NCBI RefSeq assembly: GCF_964275005.1
Contig: NC_092701.1
Span: 7,887,955-7,951,954, forward strand
From: Diadema setosum
Taxonomy: Eukaryota > Echinodermata > Echinoidea > Diadematoida > Diadematidae
Reading direction: 5' to 3'
Length of the DNA: 64,000 nt
How positions within the stretch are numbered: the first letter of the stretch is position 1; each line of letters starts with the position of its first letter. The translations under genes and the position numbers were made by a program. The notes beneath the pieces are model-generated. The model was not told the DNA's origin, did no database searches, and worked only from the letters and a program-made list of their open reading frames with translations. Positions 1 through 11,646 of this stretch are shown one piece after another.

Positions 1-2130
1 TTGGGACTTCGTAAATTCTGTACCTGCGTCGTTTATGTTCTGGATCCCGGTGAAGAACGGCAGTACGACGTTTCATGTAGGCCTGGTAACAGCCGAGTGT
101 AAAACCTTATTTAGGGTTTAGCTTTATTTAGCATATTTCATTTGTACTCTTCATATCTTATTTTCAAACACGGTAACTATGAACTGCTGCTGCTACACTC
201 TAAGAAAAACAGGTTTAACTTTGCACCTTTACTAAGTGCTCATTGATCTAGAATTCCCCTTTAAATGATGATTACAGACCCATTTTGTAACCTCCCCGCT
301 CAAAAGCCACAAAAATAAGCCAAAATGAACTTCCACTTTTCTACATACACATTGTAGTTTAAAAGAATTTGTTCTAAGCTTTAAAAAGGTATATAACTTG
401 TTAGAACTGGACCATCGTAACCGATTAAAAAGTGATTGAAAGAAGAGAAAGTTTGGAAGCGCTGCAGTCTCAATGAAAAGGGAGAAAAGAGGATTTAAAG
501 ATTAGGGTCACTCATTGCTATGTAGGAGTATCAATGAAAACATGTTACATTTCCCAGTGAAAACAACAACTGCTTATATCTCGAATTTGACTTAGTTTCC
601 AAGCCTTTTTTTTTTATAATTTGGCAGTTGGTAGAAGTAAAAGTGCTCTTCCAGGTAAAACAGACAAGAAAATGCGTCGGTTTTGGTCCATTACAGTGTT
701 TCATAACATTTGCTCCTGCAACAATTGCTTCCATGAAATATCTGCAGGCTAAGCCAAACATAAAAACTAACCACAAACATAACCCTAATTCTAATCCTCG
801 TATTAAACTAAATCAAAACCCTATCACAACCCTTACAAGTCCTTGGAGAAACTAAGACCGGAGCAATTGTCGCATCAGGAGCAAAGTACCATGTCACTCC
901 ATTATATACAGAGAAGCCTAATCTGCAACTTTTTCTTGGTTTTGAGCTGAGCAGTCACATTTCTAAATTTCCAAATGACCCCAGCAATAGATAACGCCTG
1001 AGTTCTGTATATACAGTATACAGTATATTTTAAGTTTTGAATCATAGTAATGCATTTACAAGTACATTATACACAACCTCGTTATTTTACGATGTATGTT
1101 TATGGAGCATAATGTACTAGTACACTACATACTCGATTGATTCTGTCGTGACTTTGTTAATGTACTCCAAATCAACAGATTACAGCTGCCACTGTTTGCA
1201 TTGTGTTCGTATCTCTATAATTTATTTGTATGTATATGTACGCATTTTAATAAATGAACATACATGATATTTTTTTTTCTTATTTATGCGTAGTATTACA
1301 CTGTCATCATTGTACTGAGAGATAGAGATAGAGAGAGAGAGAGAGAGAGAGAAACTTTTATTGGTCTTGCTTGCCACTAGTTGATTTCAATAGTCTCTTT
1401 ATAAACGTACACACATAATATATAATATATCAGGTTATGATCATATGTTAATATACCAACCCCCGCTCAGAAATACATAAACGAGCAATAGCAACGCATA
1501 AGTACTCACAATCACTTGCATACCTACAGAAGCATGATTACAGACAATCAGACACACCAACGTATTTTAAGTATCAATTCAAGCCTATACGGTAATACAT
1601 TATTGCACCTAATTCACTTGGTTTACCACTCGACACACTTAGCCCTTCATCTTTCCTTTATTACGTATACCATTTTCACTTTGTTGATTCCATCAAGTAA
1701 GACAAAGAAAGACAGTTTTAAGAGAATAAATTGCCCGCTCCTGAGTATGTGTGTGTGTGTGTGTGTGTTTGTTTGTTTGTTTGTTTATTCAGGGTACCAT
1801 CACCATTGAGTAAAACAATACGCTGCATATCCATCTTTGCAGATTTTTGTTCAAATATGGATATGTATTGTTTTATGTATGTTCCTCATGGAAAAAAATC
1901 AAAGTGAAACTGAATTTGAATGTTTATTCAAACGATTCTCAATTCTCAAGTAAAAGTAGGAATCAACTTGCTTTGGTTACATCTAATATGACCATCACCT
2001 TTCAAAAGAGCAAATATCTCTGCGAGTAAAGTGAGCTTTTGAATATTAGAATCCTCTGTTTTAAGCCTAATAGTAATCCTTAATGTACTCGTCGTAGGGG
2101 TTTAACCCTCTCAAATATCATACACCTCAG
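1..2130. other. Non-coding stretch with microsatellites
   Basis: I see no convincing gene here. Open frames are short and AT-rich with no recognisable motif. A (GA)n run lies at about 1317-1352, and a (GT)n run followed by TTTG repeats lies at about 1747-1788. The rest looks like ordinary AT-rich intergenic DNA. Confidence 0.6.
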
Positions 2131-2133
2131 ACG

Positions 2134-2441
2134 TTTGTTAAAATTCAATTTTCAAAAAATTCTGTAAAATAGCTTGGAGAAATGAGGTGTTTCATCTTCA
2201 CTAACCTGAATAAGTGAGATATACCGTTTCATCCATCAAATTTCCAGGGTGGGTTGTTCTGCTCTAATTCTGTCCAAGGGTCCGCAAAGCCAGACTACGA
2301 GTTCTTGTCACTCAAAAAATCACCTATTTTCCGTACACGTACCCAATGAAATATAGTCCCCTCAAATTCCATCAGAGAAGCTTTCATCTTCCAACCAAAA
2401 TGCAGTTTGTAGAGGAATTCATACTCAATGTCTACAGCTAT

Positions 2442-2473
<32 letters not shown>

Positions 2474-2588
2474 GCCAAACTACATCATTGATTTTTAATT
2501 GTTTTTTTTTTTCATTTATTTTGGTATCTTTGGTACGAATTTGTGAAGGGGTCTGGGACAGTCCATTTTATTTACAGGTGTGAGCCCT
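2134..2588 (+). mobile_element. MITE copy A (left end truncated)
   Basis: About 455 bp matching copy B. The right terminus carries the GTGTGAGCCCT end. The left terminus lacks the AGGGCTCACAC end and begins abruptly, so this copy is truncated or was the edge of the inverted duplication. A long poly-T run near 2446-2473 has expanded inside it. No coding capacity. Confidence 0.7.
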
Positions 2589-3218
2589 GTAGTGGAGGTC
2601 ATATTTGTTATTTGACTTTTTAACATCATAAATGTGTTTTTGGTGATATTTGCCCCTACATCATATGAGGAATTACACAGTCAAGGGTTATAAAGCTTCT
2701 CAAATGAGACACTTTTGAAAATCATCATGGCCTTTGGGGGGGTTGAATAAATTCTTGCAGTGTTGATCAGTTCTTCATAAGATGAATACATAGATGCAGG
2801 CAGTTATCCTTGATTATGAGGGTGTCATCATCACCTTATTGCCTACAAAGTACTTGAAGAGACTTGGTTTTATCAAACAGACAAACAGACTAACTTTACG
2901 TATTTTGAGCTGTTTCAGTGGTAGCCAAAACAAAGAAATACATTAAAATAACACAGTCATTCTAAGTTGTGTGATACTGATGACTGTTGTGTACTTAGAT
3001 CTAGTGCCTGATACCACAAGAACATAATAAGGAAACAAATTGTATATAGCAAGGCAGGGGGGGGGGGGGGTAGAGGAGAGAGGTAGAGGGGGAGGGGTAT
3101 GGAGGAGAAGGGGGAGGAAGGGAGGAAGAGATCTGACACAATACAAGACCAAGATACACCAGAAGAGCTTGTATGGGATGAATACTTCCCACATGTATGT
3201 ACTGCGTGCATTCTCTAT

Positions 3219-3688
3219 AGGGCTCACACAGGTAAATAATTCCCCATAGAGACGTGTGTTAAAATTCAAACTTCAAAAAATTCTGTAAAATAGCTGGGAG
3301 AAATGAGGTGTTTCATCTTCACTAACCTGAATTAGTGAGATATACCCTTTCATCCATCAAATTTCCAGGGTGGGTTGTTCTGCTCTAATTCTGTCCAAGG
3401 GTCCGCAAAGCCAGACTACGAGTTCTTGTCACTCAAAAAAATCACCTATTTGCCGTACACGTACCCAATGAAATATAGTCCCCTTAGATTCCATCAGACA
3501 AGCTTTCATCTTCCAACCAAAATGCAGTTTGTAGAGGAATTCATACTCAATGTCTACAGTTATTCAGTTTTTTGCAAAACTACATCATTGATTTTTAATT
3601 AATTTTTTTCTTCATTTATTTTGGTATCTTTGGTACGAATTTGTGAAGGGGTCTGGGACAGTCCATTTTATTTACAAGTGTGAGCCCT
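3219..3688 (+). mobile_element. MITE copy B with terminal inverted repeats
   Basis: A 470 bp non-coding element that starts AGGGCTCACAC and ends GTGTGAGCCCT. The inverted termini extend inward over roughly 20 bp (GTAAATAAT / TTATTTAC). It encodes nothing. The termini are those of a non-autonomous DNA transposon; the superfamily cannot be assigned because no clear target-site duplication or transposase is seen. Confidence 0.75.
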
Positions 3689-3892
3689 TTAGAACAGACT
3701 AATCTGGTTTCCAGACCCCTTGCCAACTGCACACCGCGGCGACAAAGTCGCTACCTTTGCCGAAGGACAAAACCACCTTAACGCACCAGTTTGAGGGCGT
3801 CGAGGGCGTTGAGGGCGTTGAGGGCGTCAATATCCTGAATAGCGAAATGGCACTAGCAGAGGGTGTGGAAGCCAGACTAAGAGTAGACCTAA

Positions 3893-4359
3893 AGGGCTCA
3901 CACCTGCAAATAAAATGGAATGTCCCAGACCCCTTCACAAATTCGTACCAAAGATACCAAAATAGATTTAAACAAATTAATTAAAAATCAATAAAACAGT
4001 TTGGCAAAAAATGAATAGCTGCAGATATTAAGTATGAATTCCTCTACAAACTGCATTTTGGTTGGAAGATGAAAGCTTTTCTCGTGGGATTTGAAGGGAC
4101 TATGTTTCATTTGGTGCATGTACAGAAAATAGGTGATATTTTGAGTGAAAAGAACTCGTAGTCAGGTTTTGCGGACCCTTGGACAGAGTTTGAGCCGAAG
4201 AACCCGCTTTGGAAATTTGATGGATGAAAGGGTATATCTCACTTGTTCAGGTTAGTGAAGATGAAACACCTCATTTCTCCTAGCTATTTTAGAGAATTTT
4301 TTTTGATTTTGAATTTTAACACACGTCTCTATGGGGAATTATTTACCCGTGTGAGCCCT
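3893..4359 (-). mobile_element. MITE copy C (inverted)
   Basis: Reverse-complement counterpart of copy B, with both AGGGCTCACAC-type termini. It forms the inner end of the right arm of the palindrome. Its flanks mirror those of copy B, showing that the whole block was duplicated in inverted orientation rather than the MITE inserting twice independently. Confidence 0.75.
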
Positions 4360-4517
4360 ATAATAGAGTATGCATGTAATGCACACAAGTCAATGGGAAG
4401 TATCCATCCCATACGAGTTCTGCTGGTTTATGTTGATCTATTCTGTCAAATCGCTCCCTCCCTCCCCCCTTCCCCCTCTCCTTCCCCCTACCCCCAACTC
4501 TGCTTAACTACAATTTG

Positions 4518-4733
4518 CTTTGAAAGAAAGATATTATTCAGAGGGGTGAAGGCTCAGGCTTGAGTTTCTTCAGTTTGTCTCCCTCTACAAATGAAAATTT
4601 GTTAAGATCGCAACTGCTGATCTGTAAATTAACAAGTCCCACTGGTTCCTTTTTTCCGACATGTTTGTTAATTTACAGATCAGCAGTTGCGATCTTAACA
4701 AATTTTCATTTGTAGAGGGAGACAAACTGAAGA
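4518..4733. mobile_element. 216 bp insertion: 50 bp core plus near-perfect 165 bp palindrome
   Basis: Inserted in the right palindrome arm and absent from the matching place in the left arm. It is flanked by a 9 bp direct repeat TACAATTTG (4509-4517 and 4734-4742). The first part (about 4521-4570) is a 50 bp sequence that recurs at 41832-41880. The second part (4568-4732) is a hairpin with arms of about 66 bp that match base for base, starting CTTCAGTTTG and ending CAAACTGAAG, around a short loop. Non-coding; a hairpin-type MITE is the simplest reading. Confidence 0.8.
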
Positions 4734-5173
4734 TACAATTTGTTTTCTTGTGGTACTAGATCTTAGTACGTAGTAGTCATCAGTGTTACACAACTTTGAA
4801 TGATTGTTTTATTTTAATGTATTTCTTTGTTTTGGCTACCACTGAAACAACTCAAAATGCATAAAGTTAATCTGTTTGATAAATCAGTCTTTTACAGTAT
4901 ATGTACTTTGTAGGCAATAAGGTGATGGTGACAACCCCTTAATCAAGGATAACTGCCTGCATCTATGTATTCATCTTATAAAAAATTAATCAAATCTGTA
5001 AGATTTATTTTTGAACCCCCCCCCCCCCCCAAGGGCATCATTTTCAAAAAGTGTCCCTTTGAGAAGCTTTACATCCCTTCAATGTGCAATTTCTCATATG
5101 ATGTAGGGGCAAATATCATCAAAAACACATTTATGATGTTAAAAACTAAATTGAGAAACATGATCTCTACTAT

Positions 5174-5675
5174 AGGGCTCACACCTGTAAATAAAATGGA
5201 ATGTCCCAGACCCCTTCACAAATTCGTACCAAAGCTACCAAAATAAATGAAGAAAAAAAAATAATTAAAAATCAATAATGAAGTTTGGCCAAAAAAAAAA
5301 AAAAGATATGAATAGCTGCAGATATAAGTATGAGTATGAACTCCTCTACAAACTGCATTTTGGTTGGAAGATGAAAGCTTTTCTCGTGGGATTTGAAGGA
5401 ACTATGTTTCATTGGGTGCATGTACAGAAAATAGGTGATATTTTGAGAGAAAAGAACTCATAGTCTGGCTTTGCGGACCCTTTGATAGAGTTTGAGCCGA
5501 AGAACCCGCCTTGTATGGGATATTTGATGGATGAAAGGATAAACCTATCTCACTTGTCCAGGTTAGTGAAGATGAAACACCTCATTTCTCCCAGCTATTT
5601 TACAGAATTTTTTGAAATTTGATTTTTAACACACATTATCTTCATGATGGGGAATTATTTACCCGTGTGAGCCCT
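5174..5675 (-). mobile_element. MITE copy D (inverted)
   Basis: Reverse-complement counterpart of copy A but with both termini (AGGGCTCACAC at the left, GTGTGAGCCCT at the right). It shows the full length, about 500 bp, of the element truncated in copy A. Non-coding. Confidence 0.75.
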
Positions 5676-7900
5676 GATTGGTCTGCTCTGCTGCTCCCGT
5701 TTAATATTCCTAGGGGAATGATACACGCCAAATAAAGTCAAATAACAACAACAGTGGTCATCAAACTTTCATACACCGGCCTCTCTGTGATGAGCTCTCA
5801 CCACATCATCATCCTCCCTACTGTAAAAATTGTTACGGTCTTAAAGTGTAACCTGGTCTTAAAGTGTAACTCGATGCCTAGGCTTCTGAAAATGTGTCAG
5901 AGCAGGGAGGTGAGAGGCTCCCTGGTTAGAGCGGTGCGGATGCGGTCGCGCACACATTTCGTTGCGCCCGTCTCCCATGGGAAGGAGGCTCAGTGCCAGT
6001 GGTGCTTGTAGTCTTGGCGCAGACTCCTTTACGACCAACAAGAGTTTGTGCCCGCAAACAAATAATACATTTGTCATCATCAGGCGCGTTCATTTCATTT
6101 CAATTCAATTTAATTCATTTGTTCTTCAACGTGATATAAATGAAATCTTTAACGAATATAAACTGCACAAAGGAAAAGGAACTTACTTATCAATTACATG
6201 TATTGAAGAACGTAGGGTTCACTCGCATGCAATAGTTTGATGTGTACTCCTCAGAATGTAACATTTCAAAAGAAAATAGATTGAAGGGCAACTGGAGAGA
6301 GGAAGAGAAAAAAAATCAAAATTGCTGTTTTGCACAAAGAACTAAGGAATGAAAACAGATTATTACTACACAACGCAGCACACCACAGACACACGAGCAC
6401 GGACAATACTACGACAAGATGCCAACTTCAGATAGAAACAAGATCAAGAACAAGAGAAAGATCAGCAATAAAGAGAAAAATTACGATTTTTCATATTGTA
6501 TTTCTTACTTTGTAAGATTTATTTTCTTCAACTTTTTCATATATGAATCAAAATTATTTTCAGCAATATCTATGAATAAATATCAGATTTCAATGTACAT
6601 GATTTAAAGGAGAAACAAATAAATGTGTACATTAATTCTATTACCAAAATATATTACATCATCAAATGTGCAGATAGTTATCTAAGAAATTATGGATTTT
6701 TTTTCCTATACCTTCTTCATTATATAGAACCAAAAATAATAGAGCTAGGCAAATGCTGATATGAAGACATGGTTAAGTTGGAAGTTTCATGTTAGATTAT
6801 GGCGGTATCCAAGCGTGTCCTGGTAGGGGGAGGCGGAATTTTCACATTTTCAGCATCTTCTTGAAAAATATTGTTATGACAATAATGTATACATTTCCAC
6901 CAAATGTGTAGCATCCCTTGGGTAATAGAATCCCACTTTGTTTGAAGGGGCACCAAGTCCAAAGGCCTCAACATAAGGGACTGTTTGAACAAAATACATG
7001 CAAATCTTCTTCACAACCATAAGTAACAGAGCTAATACAAGGCTATATATTAAAAAGTGAATGTATGAATGTTTCTTGAGGGGATGCCGAAGGAGGGGCG
7101 GGGGGGGGGGAGGAGGCGTAATGTTCAAATTTTCAACATCTTCCTGAAAAAATCTCTGAAATTTTTACTTTACAAGGCAGGTAGCATCCCCAGAGTAATT
7201 CAACATCTAAAATATTGTTACATAAATACTGTAACGGTTTTGCTGGTGTGTAACTAATCAATAACCCCCTTGTGGGCATTAATTTTCACAATTTTTGCCT
7301 ATAACACATTCCTGGTTGTTTTACATCCCAAGATGAGAAAGGTCCTCTATGGTTTTCACTTTGAAATCTTACATGGTGGCCATTGATGCAGCGTAGGAAA
7401 TTGATTTCATTATTTTTCATTTCATCTTTATTTTTTTCCTGACCGGTGAGGTGTCAATTGCTTGTATGATAACATTCACAATTTTATCAGGAAATGCAAA
7501 CTTCATTCCTCATGCTTCCACTTTTCCTTTTATTTTATCTCTCCTTTCTTTCATGATGATTTCCTTATCTCTCATGTGCAAAGTTAGCCATGATTAATGA
7601 TGAAACCATAAGTATGTTTTCGAAAGTGATTTGATTGTACCGTACATAAACAGCAATAAATGAAATGAAAAGAATTGCTCATAGGACCCTGAAAGCATCT
7701 GTAGCTTCGCGTTCGTGACGTGTATAATTATTGAAGGTAATATGTCTGCTCCAAATAATGTGTGGTTTATTGGGCATGATTGTTCTCGAAAACATGCACC
7801 CCATAAAATATCCTGCAAGTGTAGAAACATTTTACAACTCACTGTGAGAAGGAAAATTTGGTATATCAAAAACTATTGTAGAGGTTTGTACATGTACTAG
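5676..7900. other. Non-coding stretch with dispersed repeats
   Basis: No gene recognised. It holds one member of a 68 bp inverted pair (5831-5898). It also holds two loose copies, about 6825-6990 and 7085-7215, of a dispersed sequence (G-rich lead, then TTTTCACATTTTCA-like and CATCTTCTTGAAAAA-like blocks, then an AGCATCCC...GGTAATA block). The same sequence recurs at 47300-47600, 47850-47950 and 63530-63800. Confidence 0.5.
5831..5898 (+). repeat. 68 bp inverted repeat, left member
   Basis: Begins TGTTACGGTCTTAAAG and contains a doubled GGTCTTAAAGTGTAAC unit, ending near AAAATGTGTC. Its reverse complement recurs at 17011-17078 with two mismatches in 68 bp. Homology stops at both ends. No target-site duplication is seen outside the pair. 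Confidence 0.8.
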
Positions 7901-9453
7901 TATTGATTGATTGATTGATTTTATTTTATTTCTGCCTTTTTCCAAATCACACATAACAAAAGAATACACATATAACACGAAATATAAGCAAGCATATACT
8001 GTCTTGCAATTAATTCAAAGTACACACACACACTATGAACATGACAGTATTCGATGTATAAGACGTGTAACATATCATTCACAAAAAAATGTTCAGAGGC
8101 GAATCATTGAATCAACAGTTGTAGACTATGTAGATAATAATTGATTGTTCATTCAGAGTATATCATGTCGTTTCAATAAACGAATTTTAGGGGGAAAAAA
8201 AGTATAACAGAGGGGGATTTGTATAAATTGATTTTTAAAATCAAACATTTTTGGTTATTATAATAACAGAAAAGCAGGAGACCGCGATCATAAGCAGCCG
8301 CTTGACATGGATCGAGGCCTCGGGGTAAAATTCGAAACTTAAAATCGATCAACATATCTGTATGACGGACGTGTCTACAAAATAGAATCAATAGTCAAAT
8401 CCAAAATATCGTAGTAATTTATAAAATCAAAAATAAAGGGGAAATTCAAAATAGTTTTCGTTTATTTGTTATCAACAGGCATTCTTTACCATAATACTGT
8501 GCTGAGGTGAGTGCTGTGCTGTGCTGCTGTGCATGCGATGAAATACAATTTTGTTAATTTAATGTTTGGGTAAATATACCTGAATGAGTTGATTCTGGTT
8601 TGTTCTTTGTGTCACGTCATGTATGTCTACTACATACTTCTGTATACAATATCAAGAATTTTGATGTGCAGCAGCAAATTACTAAAACTAATACTATATC
8701 AATATAAACTGTTTGTGAGTGATCGGAAAAACCCCAAAAATTTTTATCACTCATACTTCATTATATTTCGACAAAAGATATTTTTCATGAGTGCCTTAAA
8801 AGAATATAATTTGGTGGTTGTCTTAATTTGCTCAGGGAGATTATTCCAATCGTCAGGTCTGTGGTGTCTAATTGACTTGTGAGCTATCATTAACTTGGGA
8901 TTGTGGAGGTGATAATCTTTGGAATGACGAGTTGGGTAAGCGTGGACGCTGGAGTTCACAGTGAATAGGTTGTGGAACGAGGAAGGGAGGGTGTTGGATT
9001 TGTATTTGTACATGAATATTGCGCATTGTAATGTATAAATATCGTTGATTATCAGAGTTTTCAATTTAAAAAAATGATGGTTCAGAATTTGCAAGATAAT
9101 GTGAGTTGGTCCAAATGCGGAGTGCTCTTTTTTGGAGAAGGTGAACTGACTGAATTTTTGTCTTGTTAGAATTTGCCCATACCATATTGCAGTATGTGAT
9201 GGATGGTAAAATCAGTGCATTATATAAAATAAAAAGAGACTTTTCTATCAAAAAATCTTTCCATTTGAACAATATACCAATGTTTCTCGATACAATATTA
9301 CTTAAATTATTTACATGCTCATTCCATGTAAGATTAGCATCAATAGTTACACCAAGAAATTTAGTAGACTTTTTTTTTCCTACAATGGGTAACCCATCAA
9401 TATATAAATTACATTCAATATCAGAAGAATGAACATTTTTGAAATATATAAAA
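7901..9453 (-). mobile_element. CR1/L2-like LINE, 3' part (LINE-A)
   Basis: Minus-strand coding remnants of the C-terminal part of a non-LTR reverse transcriptase. One piece (about 9451-9090) contains a block with STKFLGVTIDANLTWNEHV, typical of the region after the RT palm. The next piece (about 9094-8747) contains RHHRPDDWNNLP near the C terminus. The two are in different frames, so the copy is dead. The 3' end lies at about 7901, where the minus strand runs into an AATAAAAT and (TCAA)n tail, the simple-repeat tail usual for CR1/L2 and Rex-like LINEs. The coding sequence continues seamlessly across the inserted array to 14481. Confidence 0.75.
9446..9453. repeat. Target-site duplication, left copy, of tRNA-like array 1
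   Basis: ATATAAAA here is repeated at 14481-14488 on the other side of the array; the match can be read as 11 bp (AATATATAAAA). The LINE reading frame becomes continuous when one copy and the array are left out. Confidence 0.7.
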
Positions 9454-10195
9454 TTATTCAAATTCATGATTTTCTTCCGTCGAGATGTTTTCATTGCAAC
9501 TGATTGACAAATTGCCCTACATCGACGTAAATAAGCACTGAATTGATCAGTGTTTTTAGTAGTAGCCATGATAAAAAAAAAAATCATGGGCGTACATACT
9601 CAAGCAGGATTTGAACCTACGACCTCCTGATCACCGGACAGGCGTCATCTCCACTAGACCACCGAGCTTTCGCCCGAAAGCAAGTGTTGGTTCTAATCCT
9701 AATAGCATGCAGCGGGTACTGCTTTGTTATTCAAATTCATGATTTTCTTCCGTCGAGATGTTTTCATTGCAACTGATTGACAAATTGCCCTACATCGACG
9801 TAAATAAGCACTGAATTGATCAGTGTTTTTAGTAGTAGCCATGATAAAAAGAATCATGGGCGTACATACTCGAGCAGGATTTGAACCTATGACCTCCTGA
9901 TCACCGGACAGGCGTCATCTCCACTAGACCACCGAGCTTTCGCCCGAAAGCAAGTGTTGGTTCTAATCCTAATAGCATGCAGCGGGTACTGCTTTGTTAT
10001 TCAAATTCATGATTTTCTTCCGTCGAGATGTTTTCATTGCAACTGATTGACAAATTGCCCTACATCGACGTAAATAAGCACTGAATTGATCAGTGTTTTT
10101 AGTAGTAGCCATGATAAAAAAAAATCATGGGCGTACATACTCGAGCAGGATTTGAACCTACGACTTCCTGATCACCGGACAGGCGTCACCGAGCT
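9454..10195 (-). repeat. tRNA-like monomers, left arm of array 1
   Basis: tRNA-like units on the minus strand at 9597-9668, 9867-9938 and 10137-10195, the last with 14 bp missing at the turnaround. Each unit has a box A match (TGGTCTAGTGG), a perfect box B (GGTTCAAATCC) and a 72-nt tRNA-like outline. The T arm is 5 bp, the D stem 4 bp and the acceptor pairs at 6 of 7 positions. The anticodon stem is imperfect and position 33 is C instead of U, so translation use is doubtful. Downstream of each unit is CCATGAT-(T)n-ATCATGG, a hairpin whose loop is a T-run fit for Pol III termination. Confidence 0.8.
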
Positions 10196-11646
10196 CGACG
10201 GAAGAAAATCATGAATTTGAATAACAAAGCAGTACCCGCTGCATGCTATTAGGATTAGAACCAACACTTGCTTTCGGGCGAAAGCTCGGTGGTCTATTGG
10301 AGATGACGCCTGTCCGGTGATCAGGAGGTCGTAGGTTCAAATCCTGCTCGAGTATGTACGCCCATGATTTTTTTATCGTGGCTACTACTAAAAACACTGA
10401 TCAATTCAGTGCTTATTTACGTCGATGTAGGGCAATTTGTCAATCAGTTGCAATGAAAACATCTCGACGGAAGAAAATCATGAATTTGAATAACAAAGCA
10501 GTACCCGCTGCATGCTATTAGGATTAGAACCAACACTTGCTTTCGGGCGAAAGCTCGGTGGTCTAGTGGAGATGACGCCTGTCCGGTGATCAGGAGGTCG
10601 TAGGTTCAAATCCTGCTCGAGTATGTACGCCCATGATTTTTTTTATCATGGCTACTACTAAAAACACTGATCAATTCAGTGCTTATTTACGTCGATGTAG
10701 GGCAATTTGTCAATCAGTTGCAATGAAAACATCTCGACGGAAGAAAATCATGAATTTGAATAACAAAGCAGTACCCGCTGCATGCTATTAGGATTAGAAC
10801 CAACACTTGCTTTCGGGCGAAAGCTCGGTGGTCTAGTGGAGATGACGCCTGTCCGGTGATCAGGAGGTCGTAGGTTCAAATCCTGCTCGAGTATGTACGC
10901 CCATGATTTTTTTATCATGGCTACTACTAAAAACACTGATCAATTCAGGGCTTATTTACGTCGATGTAGGGCAATTTGTCAATCAGTTGCAATGAAAACA
11001 TCTCGACGGAAGAAAATCATGAATTTGAATAACAAAGCAGTACCCGCTGCATCCTATTAGGATTAGAACCAACACTTGCTTTCGGGCGAAAGCTCGGTGG
11101 TCTAGTGGAGATGACGCCTGTCCGGTGATCAGGAGGTCGTAGGTTCAAATCCTGCTCGAGTATGTACGCCCATGATTTTATCATGGCTACTACTAAAAAC
11201 ACTGATCAATTCAGTGCTTATTTACGTCGATGTAGGGCAATTTGTCAATCAGTTGCAATGAAAACATCTCGACGGAAGAAAATCATGAATTTGAATAACA
11301 AAGCAGTACCCGCTGCCTGCTATTAGGATTACAACCAACACTTGCTTTCGGGCGAAAGCTCGGTGGTCTAGTGGAGATGACGCCTGTCCGGTGATCAGGA
11401 GGTCGTAGGTTCAAATACTGCTCGAGTATGTACGCCCATGATTTTTTTATCGTGGCTACTACTAAAAACACTGATCAATTCAGTGCTTATTTACGTCGAT
11501 GTAGGGCAATTTGTCAATCAGTTGCAATGAAAACATCTCGACGGAAGAAAATCATGAATTTGAATAACAAAGCAGTACCCGCTGCATGCTATTAGGATTA
11601 GAACCAACACTTGCTTTCGGGCGAAAGCTCGGTGGTCTAGTGGAGA
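10196..11646 (+). repeat. tRNA-like monomers, right arm of array 1, proximal part
   Basis: tRNA-like units on the plus strand at 10283-10354 (box A altered), 10552-10623, 10822-10893, 11091-11162 and 11357-11428 (box B altered), plus the first 11 nt of another at 11636-11646, where LINE-B interrupts. Spacing is 266-275 bp. Each unit is followed by the ATGA-(T)n-ATCATGG hairpin. Several monomers carry private substitutions, so this arm is older or less homogenised than array 2. Confidence 0.8.

Larger units (their letters stand above)
2134..5675. repeat. Large palindrome (inverted duplication) of MITE-spacer-MITE
   Basis: The left arm (2134-3688) is MITE copy A, a spacer of about 630 bp, then MITE copy B. 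The right arm (3893-5675) is the same series in reverse complement: copy C, spacer, copy D. The spacers match over their length, including the block with a purine/pyrimidine-rich run (G-rich near 3057-3125, C-rich near 4450-4500). The arms are separated by about 200 bp containing a 9 bp GAGGGCGTT-type tandem repeat (about 3794-3830). Arms differ by scattered substitutions and small indels, so the duplication is not very recent. The right arm also carries a private 216 bp insertion at 4518-4733. Direct sequence observation; the mechanism (foldback transposition or inverted duplication) is inferred. Confidence 0.85.

Noticed and set aside
2943-3269. Proline/serine-rich or glycine/arginine-rich proteins around 3040-3270
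   Set aside because: Both are translations of a purine-rich low-complexity tract within the palindrome spacer.
9066-9587. A 173-codon protein that joins a repeat-derived start to LINE sequence
   Set aside because: A chimera across the array 1/LINE-A border. The first 36 or so residues come from the tRNA-like monomer.
10283-10354. Functional tRNA-Thr(GGT) gene cluster
   Set aside because: The anticodon stem is imperfect, position 33 is C, and the first acceptor pair is A-A. Promoter boxes are kept but the fold is not that of a working tRNA; described as tRNA-like.
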